Shown: one piece after another, positions 10,859-24,877 of the stretch
How positions within the stretch are numbered: the first letter of the stretch is position 1
Layout: every line of letters begins with the position of its first letter
Assembly: GCA_947683425.1 (NCBI GenBank)
Contig: CANTUQ010000043.1
Span: 13,410,501 to 13,474,500 of the forward strand
Length of the DNA stretch: 64,000 bases
Reading direction: 5' to 3'
Origin: Excoecaria cochinchinensis
Taxonomy: Eukaryota; Streptophyta; Magnoliopsida; Malpighiales; Euphorbiaceae
Program-made: the position numbers and the translations under genes
Notes under the pieces: generated by a model
What the model saw: the letters and a program-made list of their open reading frames with translations, nothing else
What the model was told of the DNA's origin: nothing
The model's database searches: none

Positions 10859-13800
10859 TGTAACACCCTTAAACCTTACAATCCGATTATTAACTATACA
10901 CCCTATGTCAGTTAACCTAATTAACTGATCAGGTTATTAAATAGCCAATTAACTACAACCGGTACATTTTTTGTTTTTTTGATAACAATAACCAAATAAC
11001 TAAGTCTATTGACAAGATTAAATAAATCGACAAACTTACTAACCAATTTTTTTATCTTATTAACAACTTCGTTGATCAACCTAAAACTGTCCTAAATTAC
11101 TATTCATTTGGTCAGTTTTCCTTTTTAATATATATATTCACACATAACACATTACCAATTTCATTAGCTTAATTCCTACACAATTATTAGACATGCCAGA
11201 CACACAGACACAGACATCCGAACAGGTAATAATATCCACCACACATATTACAATCCAATACCAGTTATTACAGTCTATTACAAACCAGTACTTAGACTAT
11301 ATTATAAGTCATATACATGCCACAAATCTTAACATACTTAATATCCAAAATCAATTTTGAGCGCTCCCAAAAGTATGTGAGCTGCACTGCTCCAAGTACT
11401 AAGGCGAACCTACACGCAGTCAAATAAAACTACGTGCTGAGCATTAAATATGTCCAGTGGTGATTGCAATTCCAGAAATTTCCACTAAACTATTACCACA
11501 TGCATAAATAATATTCAAAATACGATTATAATAAAATATTCATGAATAATCATTATTTACTTTAATTACCAATTACGCATGTCATAACACATTTATTCAT
11601 CAATAAATCAATTAATTAAGGCCTTTTACATAATTAGTACACATCAACTACCTTAATTACCATTTTATCCCTAATTTATGGCAAAATTACAATTATGTCC
11701 TTAAACTTTTCCAAAATGATGAAAATGCCCTTAGTTCATTTTATTTCACCAAAATTACATTTATGCCATTAGTTCATTTTTCATTTCACTAATATTACCA
11801 TTATGCCACTAGTTTATTTATTTTAACTAATATTATAATTATACAATTAATTTACATGCCAAATTATGGTTTTACCCTCCAATTACCATTTTCATGCCAA
11901 ATTATAATTTTACCCCTAAAAAGTGGCCAATTTTCATATTTAACCATTTAATTACATTTTTACCCTTATTAGTCATCATTAACATACATATGCACAAAAT
12001 TACCATATTTTCCTCAAACTTTTTATATAATCCCATTTATGTCATTTTTCCACATAAATGTTATTTTAATCACTTTTTAACTGTTTTAAGCTAATTTTTA
12101 CCATTACGCCCCTGTAACACACTGGCAGACTCTGAGTACAGGATAAATGAGATGTGAACCCCTGAGGTTCACAAATATACCAAAGGGATCATATGGGACC
12201 AGCCCTATCTTTAAGATACATTCCAAAAACATTTTAAAACTTTCAAATACAATATAGTAGGACCGTCAATGGCCTACAATAAGTGAGACGTCATGCTCAC
12301 ACCTGCAGTCATATGTTCCTATGGCTAGTCAATATATCCTGAACTAGACTTGACTACCGATCACTACATAGGGCAACATTATTTTATTTTTCATATTATT
12401 AATATGTCATACATATATTTTATTGCATATCATCATAATATCTCATTCTTTTTCAAACCATTTCATAATGACACATTTAATTGTCATCATTAAACCGTCA
12501 CATGTCATGTAAACTCATTATTTCATCATGATACATATGCATACATACATACATGCATTCGGCCCACCTACAAATTTTTCTCTATTAATTTTTTTTATCA
12601 ACTTTATCATTTATTTAGGCCAATTACATGTTGTATAACATCACCATGCCATTCATTTCCATAAAAACACATCAAAATCACACCTTTATGCATGATATCA
12701 ATTCAGCCACATACATATATCATGCATCAGAGCATTTTCACATGCTCTAACACATACCATTCATTAGTTCACATTCCAAATACCATAAATCCATCATAAA
12801 CATGCATTAAACATCATTAAATCACATAGAAATCCCATTGTTCATATTCGGCCAAAGAAGTAACTTTTCATACAAAATTTATTTCTTCACTTTAATCATT
12901 CATTCCCTCAATTTTAACATCCCTAAGGATGAATATAAAGTTATTTTCAACTAAATATGCCTTAAACATATACATGGTTAACAAACATAACCTAAAACAC
13001 ATAATAAGTCATGGAAATAAGTGAAATTTGCAATCACAAACCTTAAATCCTTGCAATAAACTCCTCAATGCTCCTTTCTTTCTCTTTGGCTTGGTTAGAA
13101 GTTCCTTCACCTAGTTGATATAATCATGTTCAAACACAAAGATGAAGATCTCATCAAAACCAAGCTTCCTTTCAACAAATAAACTTCATAAACATCTTAG
13201 TCACATCCTAAAGTACCCTTAGGAACCTTGAAACCAAATTAAAAACACCTAAATCACTTACCTCAAAATCACACCTAAACTTTCAAGTCTAGGTTTTACC
13301 CACTTATATCCTTCCAAATGGACTTCCAAGGGAGCCAACAGAATCTAGAGGAGTTGAAATATGTTAGGGAGGCTTGATTATGGGGTGAGATGGAGAAAAG
13401 ATGGAAGAAAAATGGTGGAGAAGTGGTGGAGTTCAATTCGGCCAAGAGGGAGGAAGGAGAGAGGCGGCACAAATGGAGAATTCTAGGTTTCTCCAGCAAA
13501 TGAAGGGTATTTATATGGGTCCAATTGAACCAAACCTAGTCCAACCGGAGTGGTCAAACCGGTTTGGTCAGATTTTCGGGTTTTAGGTCATTTTTAACTG
13601 TTTAAGGTAAACTGAGTGTTTCTCAACTCATTTTCACTCCCAATTAATTCCATCATGCTTAAAATGTCAAATATAGCTGCCATACAAAATTTCAACTCAA
13701 TCGGAGTCCATTTGTAGCCCAGGTGACCTAATCCGGTCTTCGATTCAGTCGATTTTTGCCGTAAAACACGAATCTAAAGCTGTCAAAAAATTCTAAAAAT

Positions 13801-14204
13801 TATTCTGAGCTTATACACTTTCCACAGTAGAACTTTTTATCCACTCTAACCATTTTTAAAAATTTGGTCAAACTTCAGTTCAACCGAACCAAACAAGAGG
13901 CAAACTTCAAACTGACTTTCAGGGGCCTATTTGACCTTGTTTTCGCACAAAATTATGCCACTAGACTCCTGACAGTCCACAAATAATTTTTATAGAATAA
14001 TATTTTTTTAGCACACAGCTGCCACAGGCAACTATACTGCTATCCAATAGGTCACCCATCTTAGAATTGCTATGCTTCAAGCACGCTTAACCTTTAAACT
14101 CAACTGAACTTAAAACACCCGATTCATCATATCATGCCACAAACAGGACAATAGACTCTACCAAAAATACTGAATACATCTAAGCTATAAAATAGGCCAT
14201 TACA
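10859..14204 (-). repeat. G2 3' LTR (3346 bp)
   Basis: It begins TGTAACACCCTTAAACC and ends GGCCATTACA. It is about 200 bp longer than its partner because it retains about 11945-12150, which includes a sequence CCCCTGTAACACACTGG. The 13400-13500 stretch is purine-rich in the plus strand, like the GA tract of the G1 LTR. The open frames on both strands there are low-complexity shadows. Confidence 0.9.
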
Positions 14205-14219
14205 ACTCTCCCCTACCAA
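14205..14219 (-). promoter_or_regulatory. Polypurine tract of G2
   Basis: The minus strand reads TTGGTAGGGGAGAGT immediately upstream of the 3' LTR, nearly the same as in G1. Confidence 0.75.
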
Positions 14220-15136
14220 TTAAAAATTTCATCCTCGAAATTTACCTGAACTGAAAAGCTGGGGATCATTGTCTCCTCGGGTTCCCACGTTGCTTCCTCG
14301 ACATTGTGGTGATTCCAGAAAACCTTCACCAAAGGGATCCGTTTGCTCCTGAACTGCTTCACTTCTCTAGCCAGAATCTTCACTAGATGCTCCTCATAAG
14401 TCATGTCTAGCTGAACTCGAACTTCTTCAGGCTTGATGACATGACTAGGGTCTGAACGGTACCTTCGAAGCATAAAGACATGGAAGACATCATGAATCTT
14501 CTCTAACACGTATGAAAGCTTCAATCTATAGGCCACTGGTCCAACCCGCTGAATAATCTCATAAGGGCCAATGAATCTCGGACTCAACTTGCCTTTCTTT
14601 CCAAATCTTAGAATCTTCCTCCATGGAGAAACTTTAAGAAATACCTTATCTCCAACTTGAAACTCTACCTCTTTTCTTTTCAAATCTGCATAAGATTTCT
14701 ATCGATCCATGGCTTCTTTCAATATGTCTTTGATCACTCGAACCTTTTCTTCAGTTTCTCAAACTAAATCTGACCCCATAATCTTGTTCTCACTGAGCTC
14801 TATCCAACAAAAAGGAGTTCTGCACTTTCTACCATACAAAGCTTCATAGGGAGCCATCTTGATACTAGTTTGATAACTATTGTTGTAGGCGAACTCAGCT
14901 AATGGCAAGTACCTCTCCCAACTGTTACCAAACTCAAGTACACAGCACCTCAACATGTCCTCCAAAATCTGAATCACACGCTCAGATTGTCCATCAGTCT
15001 GAGGATGGAAAGCTGTGCTAAAATGTAACTTGGTCCCCAAAGCTTCTTGCAACCTCTTCCAAAACTGAAAAGTGAATCTCGAATCTCGATTAGAAATAAT
15101 GGAAGATGGGACACCATGCAATCTCACAATTTCCAT
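14213..15136 (-). pseudogene. G2 integrase core (partial), GPY motif and chromodomain
   Basis: The upper part (15136-14759) holds the second half of the integrase core, with SNRDSRF in place of SDRDPRF and an intact HPQTDGQSERV carrying the catalytic Glu. The lower part (14683-14213) holds RFIGPYEI and a chromodomain ending EEATWEPEETM. A stop separates the two around 14700-14760. About 150 bp that in G1 encodes the first catalytic Asp (DFVSGLP region) is missing just upstream of 15136, so the enzyme cannot work. Confidence 0.88.
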
Positions 15137-17312
15137 TCAAGAATGACAATAGGCTAAAGCAAACCTGAAAGAACCTGATGCTCTGCCTTGACCTACTGAT
15201 AAATCAAACACTTACCCACAAACTCGGTCACATCTCGCTTCATACCCGGCCACCAATACTGTTTCTTCAAATCCTGATACATCTTGTTACTACTAGGATG
15301 CATGGCAAAGGCACTATAATGGGCTTCTGACAAGATATTCCTTCTCAAATTAGCTTGATCAAGAACACACAAACGCTACTTGTAATACAACCCACCATCT
15401 AAATCCACAGAATAATCACTAACATTGCCATCTTTCACCTAAGACATAATGGCAAACAACCGATCATCCTGTTTCTGAGCATCTTTCACTTGCTGAAGAA
15501 AATCTGGCTTAACTTGCATTTCTGCAATCAAAGCTTCATCATCTGACAAGTCCAGAGAAATATTCATAGCCCGTAGAGAAGCCATGAACTTCCTACTAAG
15601 TGCATCAGCTACAACGTTAGCTTTACTAGGATGATATTCGATAAAGCACTCATAATCCTTAATCAACTCAGGTCAACGCCTCTGTCTCAAGTTAAGCTCA
15701 GTAAGCAAATACTTAAGACTCTTGTGATCAATATAGATATAGTATCTCTCACCATAAAGATAATATCTCCAGATCTTCGAAGCAAATACAATAGCTGCCA
15801 ACTCAAGGTCATGAGTAGGATAATTCTTCTCATGAGTTTTAAGCTGCCGGGAGGCATAAGCAATCACCTTGCCTTCCTGCATCAATACACAGCCTAAATC
15901 GTTTCTAGAGGCATCACTGTAGATCACAAAGTCTTTACCAGGTTCAGGTTGAATAAGCATTGGAGCTTCAGTCAACATACACTTAAGCTTCTCAAAACTC
16001 TCTTGACATTTTTTCAACCATACAAATCTGACATTCTTCTGTAACAACCTCGTCAAAGGAGCTGCAATAGAAGAAAAAACCCTTCACGAACCTTCTGTAA
16101 TAACCTGCTAAGCCAAGAAAATTTCTGACCTCTGTAACACTCCTGGGTGTTCTCCACTGTAAAATGGCTTTAATCTTTTTAGGTTCAACTTTAATACCAT
16201 CTGTTGATACCACATGACCCAGAAATGATACTTCATTCAGCCAGAATTCACACTTGCTAAACCTGGCAAACAGCTTTCTATCTCTTAATGTCTGCAAAAC
16301 AATCCTCAGATGCTCATCATGCTCCTCGGAAGTCTTCGAATACACCAAAATATCATCAATGAAGACTACCACAAATCGATCCAAGTAAGGGAGGAAACCC
16401 CTATTCTTCAAATCCATAAAAGCTGCAGGAGCATTTGTCAATCCAAAAGGCATGACCATAAACTCATAATGACCATACTTGGTGCGAAACGTTGTCTTGG
16501 ACACATCTGATTCTTTAATCTTTAATTGATGGTAGCCAGATCTCAAATCAATCTTGGAAAACACACCAGCACCTTTCAACTGATCAAACAAATCATCAAT
16601 CTGAGGCAGTGGATACTTATTCTTTATGGTGACTTTATTTAACTGTCTATAATCAATACATAACCAAAGTGATCCATCATTCTTTTTCACAAAGAGGACT
16701 GGTGCTCCCCAAGGTGAAACACTCGGTCTAATAAAACCTTTATCAAGCAATTCTTGCAACTGAATCTTTAATTCTCTGAGTTCTGTTGGTGCCATTCAAT
16801 AGGGAGCAATAGAAATAGGAGCAGTACCAGGTACTAAGTTCATAAAGAACTCTATTTCCCTATCAGGTGGCAAACCTGGAAGTTCTTTAGGAAAAACATC
16901 CTGAAACACCCGAACTGTAGACACATCTGATAGCCCGAAGTTCCTCCTTTTTAGCCTCTATTGCATAACACAAGTAGGCAACACAACCTTTTCTGATAAG
17001 TCTCTTAGCTGCAGTGACTGAAATCACATCGTAGAGAAAATTTGATCTCTCACCCACAATGACTACCTCCTGATCATCTGCAGTCTTAAGAGTCACTCTC
17101 TTTCTTTTACAGTCAACAGTGGCATGGTGAATGGATAACCAATCCATACCCAAGATCACATCAAACTCTCGGAAGGAGAGGTCAATCAAATCAGCAGAAA
17201 ACACAAAACCCTGGGCACTAACCGGACATTCTCTATAAACCTTGTTCACTACCACACTATGCCCTAAAGGATTACTCACTAAAATATCCTGGTCTAACTG
17301 ACAGTTATGCAA
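15137..17312 (-). pseudogene. G2 protease, RT, RNase H and integrase zinc region, broken
   Basis: Protease (17312-16887; VILGMDWL about 17150), RT (16795-15992; MPFGLTNAPAAF about 16440, VFIDDILVYSK about 16345) and RNase H (16056-15673; YSDASRNDLGC, IDHKSLKYLLTEL) are readable but lie in different frames. The frame breaks near 16900 and at 16030-16050. A TGA sits at 16796-16798 just before MAPTELREL. The integrase zinc-binding part (about 15160-15440) is degraded, with several stops. Confidence 0.88.
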
Positions 17313-17775
17313 CCCTTTATCCCGAGCAATATCAGTGCTAATATAGGAGTGTGCTTACGGACTGAACTCCACCAAGTGTAAGCAGGACCCTAAAGCAAAG
17401 CCACTGCTCCCTGAAGCATCTCATTTAGCTGACTCTGAGTGGTCTCAAACATACACCTGAGCTTAAATAACCACTCCTCTACCTGAATCGGAGTCAAAGG
17501 ATCACGACCATAAAAATCCTCAGCTCCCAATCTCTTAATCTGTTCCAAAATCGGCCTCCGTCTAGGTGGAGCTAACTGCTATTCAGGACCCCGAGGCTGC
17601 TGCTAAGCTTGTATAAACTGATAGAAATTCGCCATCATATTCATAAACTTAGGTTGCTGCTGAGGGGGTGGAGCAACCGGCAGAGTACCATGATGCTTAG
17701 GCGATCTCGACTGACTAACACTAACAGATGCGTCACTTTCAACATCACTATCACGACGACCCTCATCCGAAGCCA
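17313..17775 (-). pseudogene. G2 gag N-terminus fused to the start of protease by deletion
   Basis: The start ATG is at 17773-17775 (MASDEGRRDSDVESD). Reading on, two stops (one after QFIQA, one after PRGPE) precede a capsid-like segment (LGAEDFYGRDPLTPIQVEEW, then ALL*GPAYTWW). The sequence then passes within a few codons to the protease start (SYISTDIARDKG), skipping the rest of capsid and the zinc knuckle seen in G1. This is an internal deletion of roughly several hundred bases. Confidence 0.75.
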
Positions 17776-17909
17776 TACTCATAATCTAACACAAAGAGCA
17801 AGCATATATTAGCCTCACATCACCATACTGTCCAAAAATTAATTGGCATGTACATGTACTGATACTAAACCTATTGACCCATTTCGATTTTAGAACCGCC
17901 TATACCGGA

Positions 17910-17921
17910 GCTCTGATACCA
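17910..17921 (-). promoter_or_regulatory. Primer-binding site of G2
   Basis: The minus strand reads TGGTATCAGAGC, a perfect match to the usual initiator tRNA-Met complement, eight bases from the LTR edge. Confidence 0.85.
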
Positions 17922-17929
17922 ATAAAAAT

Positions 17930-20900
17930 TGTAACACCCTTAAACCTTACAATCCGATTATTAACTATACACCCTATGTCAGTTAACCTAATTAATTGAT
18001 CAGGTTATTAAATAGCCAATTAATTACAACCGGTACATTTTTTTTTTATAACAATAACCAAATAACTAAGTCTATTGACAAGATTAAATAAATCGATAAA
18101 CTAACTAACCAATTTTTTATCTTATTAACAACTTCGTCGATCGACCTATAACTGTCCTAAATTACTATTCATTTGGTCAATTTTCCTTTTTAATATATAT
18201 ATTCACATATACCACATTACCAATTTCATTAACTTAATTCCTACACAATTATTAGACTTGCTAGACACACAAACACAGACATCCAAACAGGTAATAATAT
18301 CCACCACATATATTACAATCCAATACCAGTTATAACAGTCTATTACAAACCAGTACTTAGACTATAATATAAGTCATATACATGCCACAAAATCTTAACA
18401 TACTTAATATCCAAAATCACTTCTTAATGCTCCCAAAAGTATGTGAGGTGCATCGCTCCAAGTACTAAGGCGAACCTACACGCAGTCAAACAAAACTACG
18501 TGCTAAGCATTAAATATGCCCAGTGGTGATTACAATTCTAGAAATTTTCACTAAACTATTACCACATGCATAAATAATATTCAAAATACAATTATAATAA
18601 AATATTCATGAATAATCATTATTTACTTTAATTACCAATTACGCATGTCACAACACATTTTTTCATCAATAAATCAATTAATTAAGGCCTTTTACATAAT
18701 TAGTACACATCAATTACCTTAATTACCATTTTATCCCTAATTTATGGCAAAATTACAATTATGTCCTTAAAACTTTTCCAAAATAACGAAAATGCCCTTA
18801 GTTCATTTTATTTCACCAAAATTACATTTATGCCATTAGTTCATTTTTCATTTCACTAATATTACCATCATGCCATTAGTTTATTTATTTTAACTAATAT
18901 TACAATTATACCATTAATTTACATGCCAAATTACAGTTTTACCCTCCAGTTACCATTTTCATGCCAAATTACAATTTTACCCCTAAAAAGTGGCCAATTT
19001 CAATATTTAACCCTTGAGGTTCACAAATATACCAGAGGGATCCTGTGGGACCACCCTTGCCTTTAAGATACATTTCAAAACATTTTAAAACTTTCAAATA
19101 CAATACAGTAGGACCGTCAATGGCCTACAATAAGTGAGACATCTTGCTCACACCCGTGGTCATATGTCCCTATGGCTAGCCAACATATCCTGAACTAGAT
19201 TTGACTACCAGATCACCATATAGGGCAATATTATTTTATTTTCCACATTATTAATATGTCATACAAACATTTCATGGCATATCATCATAATATCTCATTC
19301 TTTTTTCATACCATTTCATCATTACACATGTAATTATCATCATTAAACCTTTACATGTCATGTAAACTCATTATTTCATCATGATACATATGCATACATA
19401 CATACATGCATTTGGCCCACACCCCAGTTTTTCTCCATTAATTATTTTTATCAACTTTATCGTTTATTTAGGCCAATTACATGTTGTATAACATCACCAT
19501 GCCCTCCATTTCCATAAAAACACATCAAAATCACACCTTTATGCATGATATCAATTCGGCCACATACATGCATCATGCATCATAGAATTTTCACATACTC
19601 TAACACATACCATTCATTAGTTCACATGCCAAATACCATAAATCCATCATAAACATGCATTAAACATCATTAAATCACATAGAAATCCCATTGTTCATAT
19701 TCGGCCAAAGAAGAAACTTGTCATACAAAATTTATTTCTTCACTTTAATCATTCATTCCCTCAATTTTAACATCCCTAAGGATGAATGTCAAGTTATTTT
19801 CAATTAAATATGCCTTAAACATATACATGGTTAACAAACATAACCTAAAAGACATAATAAGTCATGGAAATAAGTGGAATTTGCAATCACAAACCTTAAA
19901 TCCTTGCAATAAACTCCTCAATGCTCCTTTTCCTTATCTTTGGCTTGGTTAGAAGTTCCTTCATCTAGTTGACATAATCATGTTCAAACACAAAGATGAA
20001 GATCTCATCAAAACCAAGCTTCCTTTCAACAAATAAACTTCATAAACATCTTATTCACATCCTAAAGTACCCTTAGGAACCTTGAAACCAAATTAAAAAC
20101 ACCTAAATCACTTACCTCAAAATCACACCTAAACTTTCAAGTCTAGGTTTTACCCACTTATATCCTTCCAAATGGACTTCCAAGGGAGCCAACAGAATCT
20201 AGAGGAGCTGAAATATGTTAGGGAGGCTTGATTATGGGTTGAGATGGAGAAAAGATGAAAGAAAAATTATGGATAAGTGGTGGAGTTTAATTCGACCAAG
20301 AGGGAGGAAGGAGAGAGGCAGCACAAATAGAGAATTCTAGGTTTCTCCAGCAAATGAAGGGTATTTATATGGGTCCAATTGAACTAAAACTGGTCCAATC
20401 GGAGTTGTTGAACCGGTTTGGTCCGATTTTTGATTTTTAGGTCATTTTCACTGTTTCAGGTAAACTGAGTTTTCCTCAACTCATTTTCACTCACAATAAA
20501 TTCCATCATGCTTGAAATGTCAAATACAGACTCCATAAAAAATTTAGCTCAATCGGAGTCCATTTGGGGCCCGATTGACCTAAACTGGTCCGGTTCGATT
20601 CAGTTGATTTTTGCGGTAAAACACGAATCTAAAGCTGTCAAAAAATTATAAAATTTACTTTGAGCTTATACACTTCCCATAGTAGACCTTTTTATCCACT
20701 CTAATCATTTTTAAAAATTCGGTCAAATTTCGATCAAACTTCGGTTCAACCGAACCAAACAAGAGGCAAACTTCAAACTGACTTTCGGGGGCCTATTTGA
20801 CCACGTTTTTGCACAAAATTATACCACTAGACTTCAACAGTCCACAGATCATTTCTACGGAATAATTTTTTTTAGCACACAGCTGCCACAGGCAGCTATA

Positions 20901-21068
20901 CTGCTAGCCAATAGGTCACCCATCCTAGAATTGTTATCCCTCAAACACGCTTAACCTTTAAACTCAACCGAACTTAAGACACCTGATTCATCATATCATG
21001 CCACAAATAGGACAACAGACTCTACCGAAAATACTTAATACATCTAAGCTATAAAACAGGCCATTATA
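17930..21068 (-). repeat. G2 5' LTR (3139 bp)
   Basis: It starts TGTAACACCCTTAAACC and ends GGCCATTATA (final CA changed to TA), followed by TSD TACCC. Relative to the left copy it lacks about 200 bp at 19010/19011; the break lies in a shared run, ACCCnTGAGGTTCAC, so the deletion probably used short direct repeats. Confidence 0.9.
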
Positions 21069-21073
21069 TACCC

Positions 21074-24000
21074 ACTAGTAACCATCAATATCATTATCGT
21101 CCACCATTATATAGTACTTTACTTCAAATTCTAAAATCACATATGAAGTTACTCATTTTGTTGATTTCTCTAATCATTTCTTGCAAACCAATAGATATCA
21201 CTATACACCGAGTCATATATATATATATATATATATTCACATGTAGCAAAATATCATTTAGTAATTTCATATGTTTTAACACCCTCATCAAATTATAAAT
21301 TCAAATATGTGCAATGCATACTTTACTCATTCTATGGCATTATCACATATTTACCAACTCATTATCAGTTGCAATCACTTATTTGTTATCATCACGTAGT
21401 TTACTTGATTCCACATAATGTATTCATTATACAATAATCTCAGCCTTAACAGTTATCCATGCCAATTCATTTATAACTTATATCCCCATCAAGTCATGAT
21501 CACAACTACATCGCTTCACCTTAACTTATCACATATAATTCACACAAACACACCAACCATATATGGTTAACAATCAATCATTTGCTTATTAGTTATTTTT
21601 CTAGCTTGCCTGCAATTCTATAACAGTGGATAACGGGTATCGCATCAGTACCCTAAGGTACAGTAGTCACATTAGTATCCGTAGATACCACACATTCGCA
21701 CCAGCACACGTAGGTACCGAAAAGATCAATAAGATATCAATAAATTTGCATTAAGGAATCCAATATGGATTCAAATCGCATTGATGATTCTAGAGGAATC
21801 GAACCCATTTGGCTGCAGCACTTAGACCCTATAGGCATGCCTATCTATCCACGACTCGACCTGATGGCTAAACAATTTACTCAATTACTTAAATCAAGTT
21901 CGCTTAATAAACCTTCGCAAAGACTGTGTCACATAAATATCGGATAGTTCTCAACATTATCCACTTTCATACGCATATAACTTATTTCCCACCTCACACT
22001 TCATCATTTAATTCATACACATTGTTTATACATTTATGTAGGCATATATACTCACCCGATTTTCCACATTAATGGTCTCCATATAAATAAGAAATTCATA
22101 AGCTCAAAACATTAAATCACATTTATTATTATCATAATATATAATCACTCATATATCCACATGAACTAAAATAATATCATTAAATATCTTGTATAATAAT
22201 ACATTCTAGTGACATCTATATCAATTCATGCATCATATAATAGTGTTAGACAAATGCATCAATCACACATTCATTGAACATATAGTTATACTATTACATA
22301 TCTCATTCACTTCAATCATGGTCATATTTTCCTCATATACAATCCAACCTCATTACACACCTACATATGGTTCATATTCACATTAAGAAAACTCATTTCA
22401 TTTGCAATCCTTCATATGTGTATAACTTAATCTCAACTCATAATTATGCATACTTGTTCATATTATACATGCTCATATAGATTAAGGCATTATAATCCTC
22501 AAATGTTATTTAACTTGACTGAATTCTATTTCATACAATTATACAATATTACTTCATTAGTTTATTACTTATCTTATTCATACTCATGTGTATTTCCCAA
22601 GTGAAAACTATTCTTATACTCATTTAATAGCCCTAGACATGCATCGAATAAATCCTAGAAAGTTTCAGTACAATATGGATTCAATTCGGGAAGGATAAAC
22701 ACACAAAAATACACAAACTAGAGGAGGGTAAAGGTGGCAATGATTCATGCCAACCATGGGGTCAAAATAATAAGAAAAAAACCCTCAATTAACTTGTTCT
22801 ATCGCGCTCGCAATAGTAGCCTCCATCAGATTTTCTACGAGACTGCTTTTCAACTCAAACTTGAATCGCATAAACTAATATCTAAACTTCAGTTTTAGGC
22901 AAAATATCCTTCTTATAAATTGTTCTCTAGGATTGTAAGTTTCCAATGGGACAAATTTAAGGGCATTTGGACATCTAAAACGTCAGATATGAACTAAAGA
23001 ACTTATACTATTCCAATGAACCCACCAGAATAGAGACACTTATGTTTTGGCCAATTTTGGGACACTTGAAGCTAGAATTAGCTCAACCATATTTATGAGA
23101 AATTTTTAAATGTGGGTCTTAGGTTTCAGATAAAATTTGAAACAACCAATTTGGAGCACTACAACTTGATCTATGTGCAAAAAAGTCACCAAAGGTCATG
23201 AGAGACCTACACAGAAACTTACCCTACAAGTACATTTTTCCTACTTCGTACACATGACTTCTAAATTCAACTTTAATGGAATTTTTAACCAACATTCCCT
23301 GCTAATCATTTACTCATCTATGTGATAACTTCCAATTGGCACAAATTACATAGCATTTAGACTCAAATTCAAGGAGTTATGGTCTAGGGAGCATGACTTG
23401 TCCCCAAAACCCTTATACAGATATTCTAGCGTCACTTATAGGTAATTTTGGAGACATTAGAGTCTCTCAATCAACAAGACTATTTCTACAACATTTAAAT
23501 ACATAGACTTCACGGATTTAACCCAATTAGTCTCATCTAATTTAGAGTTGTAAAACTCATTTTACAACATAAATAGTTCACATGGGTCAGAATAGACCTC
23601 AAAGACCATTTGACACAATCAAGCTTGTCAAGCTTAGAAACAGCCAACTTGGCCAAACCAATACACCAAATTCAAAGTATACATTCTTAACTCAATTATT
23701 CATACCATACCACTTACAATTTCTTAACTAATTTATTTGCTCATGAAATACAGCAATTCCACAATTTATCCGAAATTAGGGTTCAAACTAGGTCAATTTG
23801 ATTCATAGTTATCGTTATAACTTGATATGTTCATTTCTTCAATTCAATACATCTCATAACATAATTTACACATTTAAACACATAATCTATCAATTTACAC
23901 ACACAAAGCAATTAGTTCCCAAACCTCTCTATCCTTTGCTCCAATTGCTCACTTGATACAAGGTTCTCCAACTTTCTCTTTACCCTTAGCTTTGCTAGGT

Positions 24001-24590
24001 TCAATCTCTTCATCCATCATCCAAATTCCAAAATTTACAACAAGAAACCAAAACCAACTCAATCATAATACCAACAAGATAAGAGGAATAAAGAGATGGG
24101 AATCCGATTTACTCACCATACTACTTCAAAACCCCACTCTACTAAACAATTACTTGGTCAATCAATAGAAATTATGGGCTCATGGATTGAAAGAATTGTA
24201 ACACAAAAGGAAGAAGAAAGTGAAGAATAGAATTTTTGGAGAGAAGCCAGCCGAAGAACACATGCAAGAAATGGTGCCATCTCTCTCTCTTCCAATGCAT
24301 TTATATTGCATGAATTTGGTGGGTTGGCAAAGCCTAAGCTTGCCACCCGGATCCTACTAAATGTTCTTAATCTCAATTAACCAAAAATCTGATTTCCATT
24401 AACTCTGATTAACCTTAATTAATTCTAATCATGCAGAACTACTAATTGGTCACTTAAACTTATTTCTTTATGCAATTGGGTCCTCAATTCATTTACACTT
24501 AAGTCCAGAGATTAGTAGACTCCAAATTAAACTTATCCAGTTACCCCTAATAGGTCACATTCCTACTAAGGTACAATTCAAGCCATTACA
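21074..24590 (-). repeat. Right part of the 4.0-kb solo LTR
   Basis: AT-rich LTR body with no coding region. It has a short (AT)n run (about 21210-21234), a module around a CATGCC palindrome (21830-21850) that recurs in the G1 and 43118 LTRs, a CGCGCTCGCAATAG hairpin half (about 22803) and the terminal CCATTACA. Confidence 0.8.
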
Positions 24591-24595
24591 GTCTA

Positions 24596-24825
24596 TGTTC
24601 TGTTTTGCAGGCCACATATGGGTCTTGATTAGGCCCCGTTTGGCTCATTATATTGGACCCCGTTTGGGTCACCCATTGAATGTGAAATGATAAGATATGA
24701 AATGTGATATGTATAAGTACCCTTGGGTACCCATTTATTTTGTTCTGTATCCGTTATCCACCACTTTGGAAAATACAGGCTACTTTATACCTAATAAATG
24801 AATATGTATATTGAATCATAACTTG

Positions 24826-24877
<52 letters not shown>

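Larger units (their letters stand above)
10859..21068 (-). mobile_element. Ty3/gypsy chromovirus (Tekay-like), element G2, decayed
   Basis: Long LTRs flank a gag-pol remnant. The target duplication TACCC is exact (10854-10858 and 21069-21073), so both ends are secure. It is in minus orientation inside the 4.0-kb solo LTR. Compared with G1 the coding region is shorter and worse damaged: most of gag, including the zinc knuckle, and part of the integrase core are deleted. The LTRs differ at many sites and by an indel of about 0.2 kb, so it is much older than the Copia element at the right of the window. Confidence 0.92.
10337..24590 (-). mobile_element. Solo LTR of a large gypsy element (4039 bp net), interrupted by G2
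   Basis: It starts TGTAACACCCC at 10337 and ends CCATTACA at 24590, flanked by the exact 5-bp duplication GTCTA (10332-10336 and 24591-24595). Two parts, 10337-10858 (522 bp) and 21074-24590 (3517 bp), are separated by element G2 and its TSD. No PBS, polypurine tract or internal sequence is associated, so it is a product of LTR-LTR recombination. It shares LTR modules with G1: the stem-loop at 10715-10734 and the region just before the end that reads CCAAACCTCTCTATCC (about 23920). Confidence 0.85.

Noticed and set aside
24158..24376. 72-codon minus frame near the end of the 4.0-kb solo LTR
   Set aside because: Within the LTR; no domain, and no support for translation.
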